NCBI RefSeq assembly: GCF_963676685.1
Contig: NC_092355.1
Coordinates: 72,879,176 to 72,943,175 of the forward strand
DNA length: 64,000 nt
Origin: Mytilus edulis
Taxonomy: Eukaryota; Mollusca; Bivalvia; Mytilida; Mytilidae
Reading direction: 5' to 3'
The notes under the pieces are model-generated. The model was not told the origin of the DNA, made no database searches, and saw nothing but the letters and a program-made list of their open reading frames with translations. Positions 1 through 11,499 of this stretch are shown here, one piece after another; positions within the stretch are counted from its first letter, which is position 1; each line of letters starts with the position of its first letter. The position numbers and the translations under genes are program-made.

Positions 1-145
1 CCTTTATAGCTTGCTGTTTGGTGAGCCAAGTCTCCGTGTTAAATGCCGTACCTTGACCTCAGCTATAATGGTTTACTTTTATAAATTGTTACTTGGATGT
101 AGAGTTGTCTCATTGGCACTCATACCACATCTTCCTATATCTAGT
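1..145 (-). repeat. Interspersed mussel repeat fragment, family F2
   Basis: Reverse-orientation fragment of a repeat that recurs through the window. Its hallmark is the phrase 'gatgtggtatgattgcca' followed by 'atgagacaact'; here the complement 'gttgtctcattggcac' ends near position 125. Other copies lie near 4.7-5.3, 16.3, 17.5, 33.6, 34.5, 42.0, 54.6 and 57.1 kb. No coding capacity is visible. I recognise the phrase as common in Mytilus DNA; its transposition class is not clear from sequence alone. Confidence 0.7.
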
Positions 146-259
146 GAGAATATCAGGGAAACATTGACATAAAAACCGTTCATTTAACATGTTTATTATA
201 TTCTAAGAGAGGCAAAAGATTAATTGGATAAAAACTCCTAAGTCAAAACAGAAATGACA

Positions 260-560
260 ATACCATCGAAACAAAAGACAAAGAACAGTCTACAAAACAC
301 AACAAAGAAAACTTATGAATGAGCCAAACGAACTACACCAAAAACTGGGAGTGATATTGTGTGCTATAGATGTTGCAACCGTCGTGTTGCGTAGATGCCT
401 AATCAATGGACTAATAAAGCTGATCGACCTTTTGAGAGTAACACAACGGGTACCTATAATCCATCAGCATCTGTGTCAATATTGAGGAAACAATCAAGAA
501 ATGAAACAGAACTTCGGTGTCGGTGGTATCAACGGAGAAAAGAAAAAGACTGTTTTAAGA
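260..560 (+). repeat. Divergent copy of interspersed repeat family F3
   Basis: A diverged copy of a repeat with the phrases 'acaaagaacagtctacaaaa' and 'aaaaactgggagtgat'. Cleaner copies lie at 15135-15345, 29270-29440 and 45245-45500. It is non-coding. Confidence 0.5.
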
Positions 561-632
561 GTTATTGTTCATAACATGCATAATAAGTGCAACATTTTCC
601 TTGACTTACAATCGAAAAATTATTTTGTTATA

Positions 633-677
633 TAATTTGGAGCCCCCCCCCCCCACCCCCCCCCCCCCCCCACCCCT
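633..677 (+). repeat. Poly-C tract
   Basis: A run of about 40 cytosines interrupted by two single A residues. An 89-aa reading frame through it gives a polyproline stretch and is not a gene. From 678 to about 945 nothing else is recognised apart from a short (CA)n run near 886. Confidence 0.85.
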
Positions 678-949
678 TTTCCTCAAGAAATATTTTATTT
701 TTATATTTTTAAGAAGCGTTAGTAAAAGCAGTATGTTGGGTGCTTTTAAATCATTAGAGAAGAAATCTATTCAAAAATGTCACTCGCCGATGCGGTTTCA
801 TAATGAATATTCTGTTCTCATAATAAATATTTAGTGCATTTACATTTGTTTGATGTTTGTTTTCAACGAATACAAATTTAAAATACACACACACACAGGT
901 AGGCCTAAATGTTATCTATAGTCGACATGCACAAAACAACGATCACATG

Positions 950-1041
950 ATCATTATTACCTGTAGGTACACATGCAATCACGGAAGGTAAATTGTATGA
1001 CATTGTCCAACTTGTAATCGCAAATTCATGTATTATAACTG
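950..1041 (+). other. Probable 5' non-coding exon of B-box gene 1
   Basis: The segment ends in 'attataactg|gtaagttcg', a strong splice donor. It resembles the segment ending at 5407 upstream of the second B-box gene: both contain 'cacatgatcattat', a following 'acacatgcaatc/acacatacaatt' block, and end in 'actg|gtaagttc'. Conservation of the donor and about 90 bases upstream of both paralogues suggests a duplicated untranslated first exon. The 5' limit is not defined. The intron would run from 1042 to 2126 and contains only a weak family-F5 repeat fragment (about 1790-1950). Confidence 0.6.
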
Positions 1042-2128
1042 GTAAGTTCGTCAAATAAATCTTAGATACGTTTATTGGTCACCGTTGGCTGAATATTTTT
1101 CATTCCCTAAAATGTGTATCATTTACCAAAAGCTTACTAAAAAGAAAATCTAACATATACTTTATAATTGTATCTAAGAGTAAAAATCAATTGCATAAAG
1201 ACAACTGTAATGGTTACCAAAACGTTGGACACTTTAAACCAGGTATTTGATATCTGAGAATCAGGAAATATATGCAATTGAGAATTCCTTGAAACATTTT
1301 TTTTTTCATATCATTCAAAATCATCAGCCAAACTGTGTACTACAAGAATCAACTGCCCTTCGTCTCCCATTTCATACCTAGATGTTATATATGTGGTGCT
1401 GTTGCTATACGTGTAGTTCTGATTTTAAATCATTTTTTCAGAGATAAGCCTTCAACGCTTAAATTCCTTAAATTGATGCAATTCAAATTACATTAGCTAC
1501 AATTTGAAACAGCTACTACGAAATTCAAAAAGATAAAAATAAACGTGAACATGTGGTAATTTTAACAGATTTTTAGCATTCACTTTCTCAAATGTTAAAA
1601 TTCTATACTGATATACTAGTATATGGAAGTACAATCAGCCCATACAACAGCACTATACGGTTATAAGTAAAGAGAAAGTAAATTAGTTTTTCCTAAATAA
1701 ATAGAAAATTTGAAGTAAAGATTTTTTTACCAAAAAATAATTTGAAGGGCTTAAGTGATTTCTCGAAGATTCGAACATTTGCTGAAATGCATTATGAATC
1801 GAACACAAAATCACTTAAAAAATACCGAAATCCGAGGAAACTTCAAAACGGAATCAAATGCCAAAATCAAAAGCTCAAACATATCAAACAAATGGATTAA
1901 AGCTGTCCTTCTCGTGACTAGGCACAGACATTTTCTGATGTAGAAATGACAGTATATTCGATACAGTTACGAAATGATTTCTAATCCATAAACATGCATG
2001 GTCAAAAAATTAATGTTATGAGGCACAATACTAACTGTAATAGATTTATATGTACAGGTTATATATCTTTATACTTGTATAGTATTCAAGCTATATGTTA
2101 TCATTATCAATTGATGTTATTTTCAGAC

Positions 2129-3787
2129 ATGGCTACCGTAACAAGTACAAACTGTACTGTGTGTGAGTCACAGTCCATTATAAACACAGCTGTGAAGTGG
2201 TGTTTCGAATGTGATGAAGCATTTTGTCCCGACTGCCTTAAGTACCATAGCAACGTTAAGTTAACAAAAAGTCATGCTGTTGTTGATGTAAGTGATTTAA
2301 AAGAGTTGCCTGAATTCGTACTGAAAATAAAACAGCATTGCGAAGATCATGGAGCGCTTTTCCAGAACTATTGCTTAAGTCATGAACGACCATGTTGTCG
2401 GATATGCATTAACTCGACTCATAAAAACTGTACAGATTTGCCAACTCTAGAAGATGTAACCAAAAATGCTCGTAATTCAATAGCATTAGAAGACATTAAA
2501 GAGCGTCTGCTAAATCTGAAAAAGTATTACGAGTGTCTTTGTCTGGAAAAACAGTCAAATGCCAAAGAAATACAGGCTCAGTCGATAACCATTATTGAGC
2601 ATGTGAAGTCCACCCGACTTAAATTGAATCAGCATTTAGATCGTTTAGAAAGAGAAGTTCTTAAGAAGGTATCCGATCTGGAAACAAATGCACTACAAGA
2701 TTTGGAGAGAATTTCTAGAGATTTAAAAGATAAGGAGGACATATTAGATGATTTAAACAAAAGCATCATAAAAATGCAAAATCATGCATCAGAACTACAG
2801 ATTCTTCTCGGAACGAAGGCACTCGAATTTGAAATAAGTACACGGGAAAAAGAAATTGAAGGCTTGACAAAAGATAATTCGCTTAACGTGAGAAGCATTG
2901 ATTTTAAAGAAAATATTAAACTTTCAGCTTTCACTACTGATGTTTTTTCATTCGGTGATACTGCAATGGAGATGAAACCATCAAAAAACAGTTACACGAT
3001 GCCTAAAGAAAAACAGGCACAGATGTCAATCGAGGGAAGAAAGTTTGATGATATCAGACTCAAATTGATTAATGAATTTAACTTCAGGGTAGCTATGTAT
3101 GGATGTGCAACTTTGAAAAATGATATTGTATGTTATACTGCTTATAACACAAAAACCGTGTATGTGAAAAATACCAATGGAGTTTTGTTACACTCGATTG
3201 TTCTCCCTGAATACCCATACGACGTCGTGTTTGTAAACGACCAAGCATTAGCTGTAACAGCTGAAGGTAAAATCCTAATCGTCAGCCTAAAAACAAGATC
3301 AGTTGCGAAAACTATTGAGGCTTCGCTTGATTGTCATGGAATATCCATTTCCGATAAGAATTTGATTTGCAATTCAGCGAAAGAAGGACTGCTCTCAATT
3401 AATCTTGATAATGACATTTTAACTAAGCTTGATATTGGAAGTAAAACAACTGATTCATATGTTGCAATGCATGATGGAAAAGTTTACTGCACCAATACTG
3501 CACGTCCTTCCATTCAATGCTACAATGTTGATAAAACACTTGCTTGGGAATTCATGGACAAATCGTTGATTCGACCACGCGGTATAGCTGTTGATAAAAC
3601 TGGAGTCGTTTATGTCGGGAACGAGGGCGGTGGAAACATAATTGTGATCTCCCCTGATGGAGGAAATCACAAAGCAATAAAGATTGATAGCATTCCAAAT
3701 CCGAGGACACTTAGTTTCAACAAAGCAAGGACACGTTTGCTTATTTGCAGTTTCAAAGGTGAAGCGGGTATTTTTGACTTTACGTGA
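2129..3787 (+). CDS. B-box/coiled-coil/NHL-like TRIM-family protein, copy 1
   Basis: Predicted 552-aa protein on one coding exon. The start chosen is the ATG at 2129, two bases after a splice acceptor (tttcag ending at 2126); an open frame continues to 1994 but is presumably intron, because the paralogue starts at the equivalent methionine just after its own acceptor. Residues about 7-50 form a Cys/His-rich B-box type 1-like finger (CTVC..CFEC..CPDC..H..H). Residues about 70-105 form a B-box 2 (CEDH..CLSH..CCRIC..H). A long coiled coil spans about 120-265. The C-terminal 200 residues contain repeated beta-strand segments ending in a block with IAVDKTGVVYVGNEGGGN, like the NHL-type propellers of TRIM2/3/45/56 relatives. 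No RING finger precedes the B-boxes, so ubiquitin-ligase activity is not implied. The family is expanded in bivalves and often linked to innate immunity; that role is inferred. Confidence 0.88.
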   Translation: MATVTSTNCTVCESQSIINTAVKWCFECDEAFCPDCLKYHSNVKLTKSHAVVDVSDLKELPEFVLKIKQHCEDHGALFQNYCLSHERPCCRICINSTHKNCTDLPTLEDVTKNARNSIALEDIKERLLNLKKYYECLCLEKQSNAKEIQAQSITIIEHVKSTRLKLNQHLDRLEREVLKKVSDLETNALQDLERISRDLKDKEDILDDLNKSIIKMQNHASELQILLGTKALEFEISTREKEIEGLTKDNSLNVRSIDFKENIKLSAFTTDVFSFGDTAMEMKPSKNSYTMPKEKQAQMSIEGRKFDDIRLKLINEFNFRVAMYGCATLKNDIVCYTAYNTKTVYVKNTNGVLLHSIVLPEYPYDVVFVNDQALAVTAEGKILIVSLKTRSVAKTIEASLDCHGISISDKNLICNSAKEGLLSINLDNDILTKLDIGSKTTDSYVAMHDGKVYCTNTARPSIQCYNVDKTLAWEFMDKSLIRPRGIAVDKTGVVYVGNEGGGNIIVISPDGGNHKAIKIDSIPNPRTLSFNKARTRLLICSFKGEAGIFDFT

Positions 3788-4001
3788 TCGGTTTTTTGAA
3801 AAAAATATCTTCATCAGTGCTGTTCAGATGGTACATTATCATGTAGAAATGTGATTTTCTAAACTGTCAAATATTGAAATATCATGCTTCGTTAGAATTT
3901 TGTGTGTGTTTGAATTATTATAAATAGTATTTCATCGATATTACTTTTAGTTACGTAATACACAACACGGAAAATTAACAAATACCATTGAAATATTATT
4001 G

Positions 4002-4007
4002 AATAAA
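4002..4007 (+). promoter_or_regulatory. Polyadenylation signal of B-box gene 1
   Basis: An AATAAA hexamer in 'attgaataaagatta', about 215 bases after the stop codon. It is the first perfect hexamer downstream, so a 3' end near 4020-4030 is likely. From here to about 4690 I see nothing else. Confidence 0.5.
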
Positions 4008-4699
4008 GATTAACGTAACAATATTTAACTCTTTGCTATCTTTTTGTAAGATTTGTCGAATTTCTATAAGATGATTTTAATTAAAGGATACCTCAATGTC
4101 GATAGAAATTTTGTTAGGGATTGAAGACGAATGGATCAGCATACAAATTATTCATTTGATACCAAATTTGGATTTTGCGAAAACAAGTGAACCGAGAAAT
4201 CATCACGTTATCATAGATTCTAGTTTTAACATCTTGAAGTAGTCCATCTATGTCAATATAGATGAAAAGATTCAGACATGACAGGACTTGCTTATTTTTG
4301 ATCGCATCCAGATCAATTTTATATAAGTTGCAATTTTAAATGAAAATAATATGCTATCCATGTCATTGCCAATAAACGATAAACTTTTTGAAATGTATTT
4401 TTTATCCCCGAAATTATATTTTGCTTTAACAGCTATGTCATCTTTATTCAATGATTTTCGTTAACTTACACTACTCTGTGAAGTACGATTAACCAACTCT
4501 GTAGCGTTGTATGGGGAAATTTTATTGTTGAAAATGACAAATGGATCAGACACAACTTAGTAACGTTTTCTCCAATGAGGATTTGACGATATTTACAGTT
4601 AAATGTATTTTCACGGTACAACAATTGATGACCTATATTTTGGTAGTGTACAAGGTTATGTTTTTCTCCTACATGTAATGACGTCTTCACGCTAATCGC

Positions 4700-5270
4700 T
4701 TTGGAAGCTGGATGAATACATGATGCTGTTTATTAGTTGTTATTGGTTTTGAACTATCTGTCAGAAACTTACTGTATTTTTTTGTTGTTGATATGGACGA
4801 GACTTTGATACACCCTGTCCCGTCCTGTCTGTGTTTTTGTGTTGTGTTCATGCTTTTCTTTTTGACAATCTAATGATTAACGTCTTTCAAATGATTTGCA
4901 TAGTTTGTTCTAATGTTTTGTTTTTACGTCACTCTACAAGGTTAAGGGATGGTTGAGCTCTCACGGACATGTTTAACGCCGCCACATTATTTATGTGTCT
5001 TTCCCACGTCAGGCGCCTTTAGTTCAATGGTTGTCATTGGTTTATGTTTGTCATTTTTGTTGGTCGTTAGTTGTTTTGTTATAAATTAGGCCTTTTAAGT
5101 TTTTTTCATTTGATTTGTATTATATTATTCATGATTTTTTATAGCCGACCACACGGTATGGGTTTTTCTCGCATTGGTGAATGCCATTCGCTTGCCTATA
5201 GCATCTACTTTATTTAGATTCGGTGGATAGTAATATCATTGATAATCATACCACATCTCTTTATTTTTGT
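4700..5270 (-). repeat. Long copy of interspersed repeat F2 (reverse)
   Basis: Reverse-orientation copy. It includes 'gccgccacattatttatgtg', 'atagccgaccacacggtatg' and 'taatcataccacatctc', matching in complement the forward copy at 16325-16650. It fills most of the spacer between the two B-box genes. Confidence 0.7.
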
Positions 5271-5289
5271 AATGAGTTTTTACGCCAAA

Positions 5290-5407
5290 ATAGCAAAAGT
5301 CACATGATCATTATGACCATGATGACCTGGATGAACACATACAATTGAGGAAGTTGAATTACACAACATTATCTTATCTGTATCGACGAGGTCGGTTATC
5401 ATTACTG
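5290..5407 (+). other. Probable 5' non-coding exon of B-box gene 2
   Basis: Counterpart of the segment at 950-1041. It carries 'cacatgatcattatgacc' and 'acacatacaatt' and ends in 'ttactg|gtaagttcaac'. The similarity supports duplication of the whole gene with its promoter-proximal exon. The presumed intron runs from 5408 to 7501, about 2.1 kb, and holds two hammerhead-related remnants but no other recognised feature. Confidence 0.6.
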
Positions 5408-5548
5408 GTAAGTTCAACTTATAACAAGATAAAATCTATATCTTAGGTATATTTTTGTTACATATTAAACTGAAAATCTACAATATACATGATATATTTT
5501 ATCATTGACCCGGAGGATAGCAAGAACAGAAACGGTTACAATTTTACT

Positions 5549-5569
5549 GCACCAGATGCGCATTTCTAC
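5549..5569 (-). ncRNA. Decayed 3' fragment of a hammerhead ribozyme
   Basis: The complement reads 'gtagaaatgcgcatctggtg', resembling the GAAA / stem III / cleavage-site / stem I end of the ribozyme at 14036-14080 with substitutions. The CUGAUGA half is missing, so it is a dead relic. Confidence 0.35.
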
Positions 5570-6898
5570 AAATCATGTCCAGGCTACAATTATGAAGTGT
5601 AAAGGATTTCGATGACAAGAAGTTTAGTTTTTTAATTGTCCGTTTTAATACATGTCATCACTATGTTAAGTTTTATTTATTTCCTAAGATGTTTTTTTCA
5701 AATCCGATTTGGAGCTTTTTTCTCAAGATTCATTTCAATAGTTCTACAATGTGTATTTTTAATGAAAATCGTGCTCGTTCTTAGGTCGTGTGAAGTTACA
5801 CCTAATGATAAAAGAACAAGTGAGATGTGTCTTCAAAAAAAAAGAACATTGAATGATAGGAAAAAATCACTTTTGCTCCTAAGTGTTTCAAGTATTTTTG
5901 TGGTAGATCTATATTTAAAGCAAAGCATACTTGAACCTCATTTATAATAAACGATGTGTAAAGGAAATGCATAATTAAAAGAGAATAGAAAATAGCATTT
6001 AAATGTAAATTTTTGTCACAAGTACTTGTGAGGTGTATCAACAGGAAATTAAGAAGAAAATTAGAATTTTAGAAAATGAGTCTTAGGAAATAGGTTTTAT
6101 TCACAAATAATGATAGCTACATATTTTAATTGATTAATTTTAAAAATATGAAAATATGTAACAAGTTTTAAACAAACTGTAATAAAATCTTAACATAAAC
6201 ACCCTTTAGTGTATAAAATAGAATAAGCAAAAGATTGGTCACTTTTTTTAATTACATTTCAAAAAAATATTTTACAGATATGGAACAGTCTGATGAGGAT
6301 GTTTAAATTTTACGATTGAAATCTGAATCTTTTATATATCATTTCTCATAATAATGTTTAGTGTAATTTAAAAAACAAAGACATAATAAGTACCTGTATT
6401 AGTAAAAAGTAGCACATAGAAATATTAGTATTGTTTGAGGTGTCTTGTAAGTATATCTGAAGTACCGTATTCGTTTGTAAATTTATGAATAAACATATGT
6501 AATTACATTAATATCAATATCTCGAAATGATGCAGTTATATAATTTGGTATTTTTGTTAATATATTTTTATGAGACTTTTTTTTTGTCTAATAAGACAAG
6601 TACAGGAATTGTTTTCTTTCACAAGATTAGAACAAAGAAACAAATCCACTTAAGGACAACAAATGCGATTTAACAAATCATTATGGATACTTGTCTTCTC
6701 AACTTTAAAAACATAAGAGAATAATAAATGATAATTTTGTTTTCAAATTGTGAGCGGTTTATGAGTAAGTATAACAAAAATACATCTTAGTACTAAGGTA
6801 ACGTGGTAGTGGCACCATCACTACTTATTTGTACTTTTTACGCATGCATAAATGCTCTTCAACTTTGTTTTTTCTGGTTTTACAACTATTTTGATATG

Positions 6899-6936
6899 AG
6901 CGTCACTGATGAGTCTTATGTAGACGAACGCCGTAC
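6899..6936 (+). ncRNA. Degenerate type I hammerhead ribozyme
   Basis: Contains GCGTCA, the core CTGATGA, a four-base-pair stem II (GTCT..AGAC), then GAA and a collapsed stem III. Relative to the intact copy at 14036-14080, the bases forming GAAACGCGCGTC are reduced to 'gaacgccg', so the cleavage site is lost. It is recognisable but should be inactive. Confidence 0.65.
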
Positions 6937-7503
6937 TAAATTATAATCCTGGTAACTTTGATAACGATGAAACTATACAATAACAAACATTTATGAACTT
7001 TTGTTATAGAAATGACAGGTTAAGTCAGCTATTAAACAAGGTGTGATTCACCATTTTATCATAAGTAAATGCAAGGTCCAAGTCTAGAATATGACAATGT
7101 CATTAACTTGTTGTGTATGAGTCTTTGGTTTTCTTATTTTATAAAGGACTTTCTGATTTGAATTTTCTTCGTTCGGTGTTTTTGTTATTATACGTTTTAT
7201 ATACAAAGACTTCGTTTCATAAGCATAGTCTGATGTAAAATAAATTATACTGAAGTAAGTGGTATAAGAACAGACAAACGTTGTTCAACATGTTCAATGC
7301 AAAAACAATTGGTAGAAAACAAAAGCATCGAATCCTATATCTAAGTCCCTGATTTTAGGATGACAACAAATTAAACATGACATCAAATAGACTGCTTTAA
7401 TATCCATACAATTTTTTTAAGCGGAGATTATGTTCACGTGAGTCATAGAGACCAAAGTGATAGTTAAACATATATAAATACTAATTTTATTTTGATTCTA
7501 GAC

Positions 7504-9175
7504 ATGGCAGATGCAACAACTACAAACTGTACTGTTTGTGAGGCACAGTCCGATATGAAAGCAGCTGTGAAGTGGTGTTCAGAATGTGAGGAAACCTTTT
7601 GTTTCGACTGCCTAAAGTACCATAGCAACGCCAAGTCAACAAAAAGTCATGCCGTCATTGATGTAAGTGATCAGAAAGAGCTCCCTGATTTCGTACTGAA
7701 AATAAAGCAGCATTGTGGTGAACATGGAGCTCTATTCCAGAACTATTGTTTAAGTCATGCACGACCATGTTGTAGGAAATGTATCAACTCCACCCATAAG
7801 AACTGTATAGATATGCCACCTCTAGATGAGGTCATCAAAGATGTTAGCAAGTCAGCAGCTGTAGAAGACATTCAAAAAACGTCTACAGAACCTTAAAGAG
7901 TACTATGAGCGTCTCTGTCAAGAAAAAGAGGAAAATGCAAAAGAAATAAAAACCCAGTCGAAAGCTATCATTGCTCATGTCATGTTCACCCGACTTAAGC
8001 TGAATCAGCATTTAGATTGTTTAGAGAGGGATGTTCTAAAGAAGGTATCTGAGCTAGAAAATAATGCACTACAAAAGATGGGAACAATTTCGAGGGACTT
8101 AAAAGGGAAGGAGGACAGAATAGATGAGTTATACAAAGGCTTCATAAAAATGCAAAATCATGCGTCAGAACTTCAGATATTTCTCGGAACCAAGGAATTC
8201 GAATTAGAAGTAAGAAGGCGGGAGAATGAAATTGACGAATTGGCAAAAGATGATTCGTTAGAAATAAAATGCATTGTGTTCCAAGAAAATATAGAACTTG
8301 CCTCTTTTACTTGTGACGTTAGTTCTTTCGGTGATATTGGAATACAGATTACTCCATCAACAACCATTTACACAAAGCCAAAAGAGCAACAAGCACAGAC
8401 TACAGTTGAGAGAAAAAAGATTGATGACATCAATCTGAATTTGTTGAAAGAAGTTAAATTTGCGGGAAGCTATGTATGTGGATGTGCAATTTTGGATGAT
8501 GATGCTTTATGTATTGCTGGACCGAATACAAAAACATTGCTTTTGAAAAATACAAATGAATCTTTGATGCACAAAATTACTCTACCTGATAAGCCGTATG
8601 ACATTACCTATATAAACGAACAAACATTAGCAGTTACGACATCAAAATATAGCAGCACAATATTTATCGTCAACCTGAAGACAAAAAAGGTCGAGAAAAC
8701 CATCAACACTGAATACAGATGCTATGGAATATCTTTTTCGGACGGGAACTTGATAGTCCATTCGTCTGATGTAGGACTGATCTCACTAAATATAGAGAGT
8801 GGTATAGTAACTGTACTTGGTATTGGAAATAAGGTGTGTGATGCTTATGTCGCTGTGCATGATGGTAAAATATACTTTACTAATCCGGTATGTCATTCCA
8901 TACAGTGCTACAATGTCGATAAATCACTTTCCTGGGAATTCAAGGACACATCGTTGATCGCACCACGAGGTATAGCTGTTGACAAAAATGGAATGGTTTA
9001 TGTGGGTGATCAGGGAGGCGGAAATGTGCTTATCATCTCCCCTGATGGAAGTAAACACAGTGTTATAAAGATCGATATGATTCCTAGGCCAAGGACACTC
9101 AGCTTTGATAAGACAAGGACTCGTTTGCTTATATGCGGCGTAGACGGTCCAGTAGGCATATTTGTTATCACGTAA
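7504..9175 (+). pseudogene. B-box/coiled-coil/NHL-like TRIM-family gene, copy 2, with one frameshift
   Basis: Paralogue of the gene at 2129-3787, in the same orientation, with the start ATG at 7504 two bases after an acceptor (ttctag). The B-boxes are intact: CTVC..CSEC..CFDC and CGEH..CLSH..CCRKC. At about 7874-7879 an A-run has one base more than the alignment to copy 1 requires; the first frame ends at 7896, and the second frame continues from about 7880 to 9175 with full coiled-coil and propeller homology. Ignoring that one base, the product would be 556 aa. With it, the protein is a 131-aa double-B-box fragment (in-frame start to stop). A homopolymer assembly error is quite possible because no other disruption is seen; otherwise it is a very young pseudogene. 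Domain order and likely role match copy 1. Confidence 0.75.
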
Positions 9176-10620
9176 AAGGAACAACTAAATTGTGATCGAT
9201 CACATGCCAAATCGGCGGACTTTTGGCTCCAAAAAAGTAATCACTAGTTTGCTTTTTTGCAGTTTCAAAGGGCCAGTGATGTCATATTATCGATTTTGGG
9301 AAGAATATATACAGCAATGCCGGTCACGTGGTTTGTAATATATGTTGGAATGGGTATTTGAAATCGACTGTGAGAGAAAAACAATTAGGGATAATATACC
9401 GAAATTAGAGAAAGAAAAACACAAATGTTAGTTTTTTATCACATTATAATTAAGTTTTATGGGTTTTTTTAAATGCGTTTTATATTGATTAGGGAGATCT
9501 GTTCTAACGCAAGCTCACTTTGAATTCGTACACTCGGCGATGAATGGATAGGCTTAATAATCAAACAAATAACTGGTTTGTTCTTTGGTAGTTTAAAAAA
9601 TATCACCTACTTGCAATGTATAGAAATTAAATAACTCAGCAGGTCTAATCAAAAGTATGAGATGGTATCATATTCTTCATAAATTTATCTTTTTTTTTTT
9701 AAATCGGTAAACACTTCCCAAATCTTTTAATAATAAAAGTATGAATGTAATTGAATATACTCGAAATGTCTGAAATGTGTTTCCTTTAACTTGAGGTATA
9801 TTGTCACAGGAACATTTACCTCACTTTTATTACCATGATTACAGGGCCGTAACTACATTGAGGCAAATGCCTAATGCAGGAAATTTCAAAACTAAACGCT
9901 TGTCTCCATATCAAATTATGTTCACCGTGAGTGCCTTGCAAGAAGCAAGTTCTTTTCTCCCTCAGACGTAGTCCTTTATTTTTCGAGATCAATGTTTCTT
10001 ATTTATTTGTCTTTTGTTCATTGATTGCCCTCCTGTATTCTGTTAGTGTTGCATTCATTTTGTAATTTAGTAATTTGGTAATTAACTTGATCCTGAGTTT
10101 AAAAAAACAGCAGCCACAAACTAAACTATGTGAATTACATTTTTGCTTTATCATACATATTGGTCTTTTGATCTTGTCCCTAGAAACTGAAGTCTTACAT
10201 TGAATCTATACATTTTGCTTTGAGACCAAAATACTGTCAAAAAATTATTAAAACAGAACTTCAATTTGCAGATTAAGAAAGGGTCTAGGGAACACCCAGA
10301 AAGCATGATTTTGCATCATTTGTTCTATAGCTTCTTAGGCCTTGAGCGGTTCCAAAACCCTTCAAAATAAAATTTCCCTCGCTCCGCTCGACGAAACAGG
10401 TTTGTCAATACTTTTAAAAGAGCCAAGTTACAATCAAACTTTAATACTGTGTTTGTAGGCAATACAAGTATATGCAGTTGGGAATATAGAAAATTCATTT
10501 CTGCAGAGGATGATGATCAATTCTGATAAAATGATACATAATGACTTGACTTTACAAGTATACAAAGAGTATCAAAGTGTCGTCCCCTTACCGGTACCTC
10601 ATCGTGCTAATTTATATGTT
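9176..10620. other. Spacer with no recognised feature
   Basis: AT-rich non-coding sequence after the second B-box gene. No convincing open frame, no TIR pair and only weak similarity to the window's repeat families were seen. Confidence 0.5.
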
Positions 10621-10629
10621 CACAAGGGA

Positions 10630-10870
10630 GAAGCAGAAAGGAAAAAGTAAAATCACAAAAATACTGAACTCAGAGGAAAATCAATTCGGAAAGTCCATAA
10701 TCACATGGCAAAATCAAATAACAAAACGCATCAAAAACGAATGGACAAGAACTGTCATATTCCTGACTTGGTACAGGCATTTTCAAATGTAGAACATGGT
10801 GGATTGAACCTGGTTTTATAGCTAGCTAAACCTCTCACTTGTATGACAGTCGCAAATTCCATTATATTGT
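10630..10870 (+). repeat. Interspersed repeat family F5
   Basis: Contains 'aaaatcacaaaaatactgaa', 'cttggtacaggcattttc' and 'aacctctcacttgtatgaca'. The same text recurs in complement at 13020-13230 and 13895-14260, and in fragments near 1800-1950 and 27625-27700. A 71-aa frame through it is repeat-derived. From 10871 to 11425 no further feature is recognised. Confidence 0.75.
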
Positions 10871-11450
10871 CACCGATGCGTGAACAAAACAAACAGACAT
10901 AATAGGTAAAAATGTCAAAAATAGGGGTTTGAAATAAGACATTTCATATTATTCTGACCCCGAACCACCAGAGTTTTGACCTAGCTCTTTAATGCCGGAT
11001 ACATAGAGGACAATTAGGAAAAATGAAGAAAAAATTTGTAAGTCCTAGATTTGATCCGGGCACGGATGAATCCACCACCTCCTGATTCGAGACTAGCTAT
11101 CTACCAAAAGACAACTGAGCTCTGTTTCACTAGAAAAGTGTAAACGAGTACTTTTCATCAAATTGTAGGTTGTATAATAACACCTTAAATTTATCTTTGA
11201 ACTGATGAAATTTAGATTAAGACAATAACAATCAAAACCAAGGAGTAAACAAAGACTAAAAAAACCAAAGGATATTTACATCAACAGTTATATTGATAAG
11301 GCCTTAGAATTGATCACAAAATCAGTTGAAAAGTAATTCGAATATATATAGATATACTATAAAATTTAGAATGAAAATGGGGGAAATGTAAATGAGATAA
11401 CAACCCGATAAATAAACTCATCATAGATACCAGGACTAAAATTTGTATAT

Positions 11451-11495
11451 ACGCCAGACGCGCGTTTCGTTTACAAAAGACTCATCAGTGACGCT
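11451..11495 (-). ncRNA. Type I hammerhead ribozyme, slightly degraded
   Basis: On the minus strand the order is stem I (AGCGTCA), core CTGATGA, stem II (GTCTTTTGTAAAC), GAAA, a loopless stem III (ACGC paired to GCGT), the cleavage triplet GUC, then TGGCGT closing stem I. Stem II has a mismatch relative to the copy at 14036-14080, so activity is doubtful. Type I hammerheads with such a tiny stem III are typical of Penelope-like elements and retrozymes. Confidence 0.8.
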
Positions 11496-11499
11496 CGAA

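Noticed and set aside
565-834. 89-aa frame with a polyproline stretch
   Set aside because: Created by a poly-C tract; no homologous features or splice context.
1755-1943. 62-aa frame, and a similar 71-aa frame at 10577-10792
   Set aside because: Both lie in copies of the interspersed repeat F5 and share its text rather than protein-level conservation.
1994-2128. Upstream extension of the first B-box reading frame
   Set aside because: A splice acceptor ends at 2126, and the paralogue starts at the same methionine after its own acceptor, so the extension is intron.
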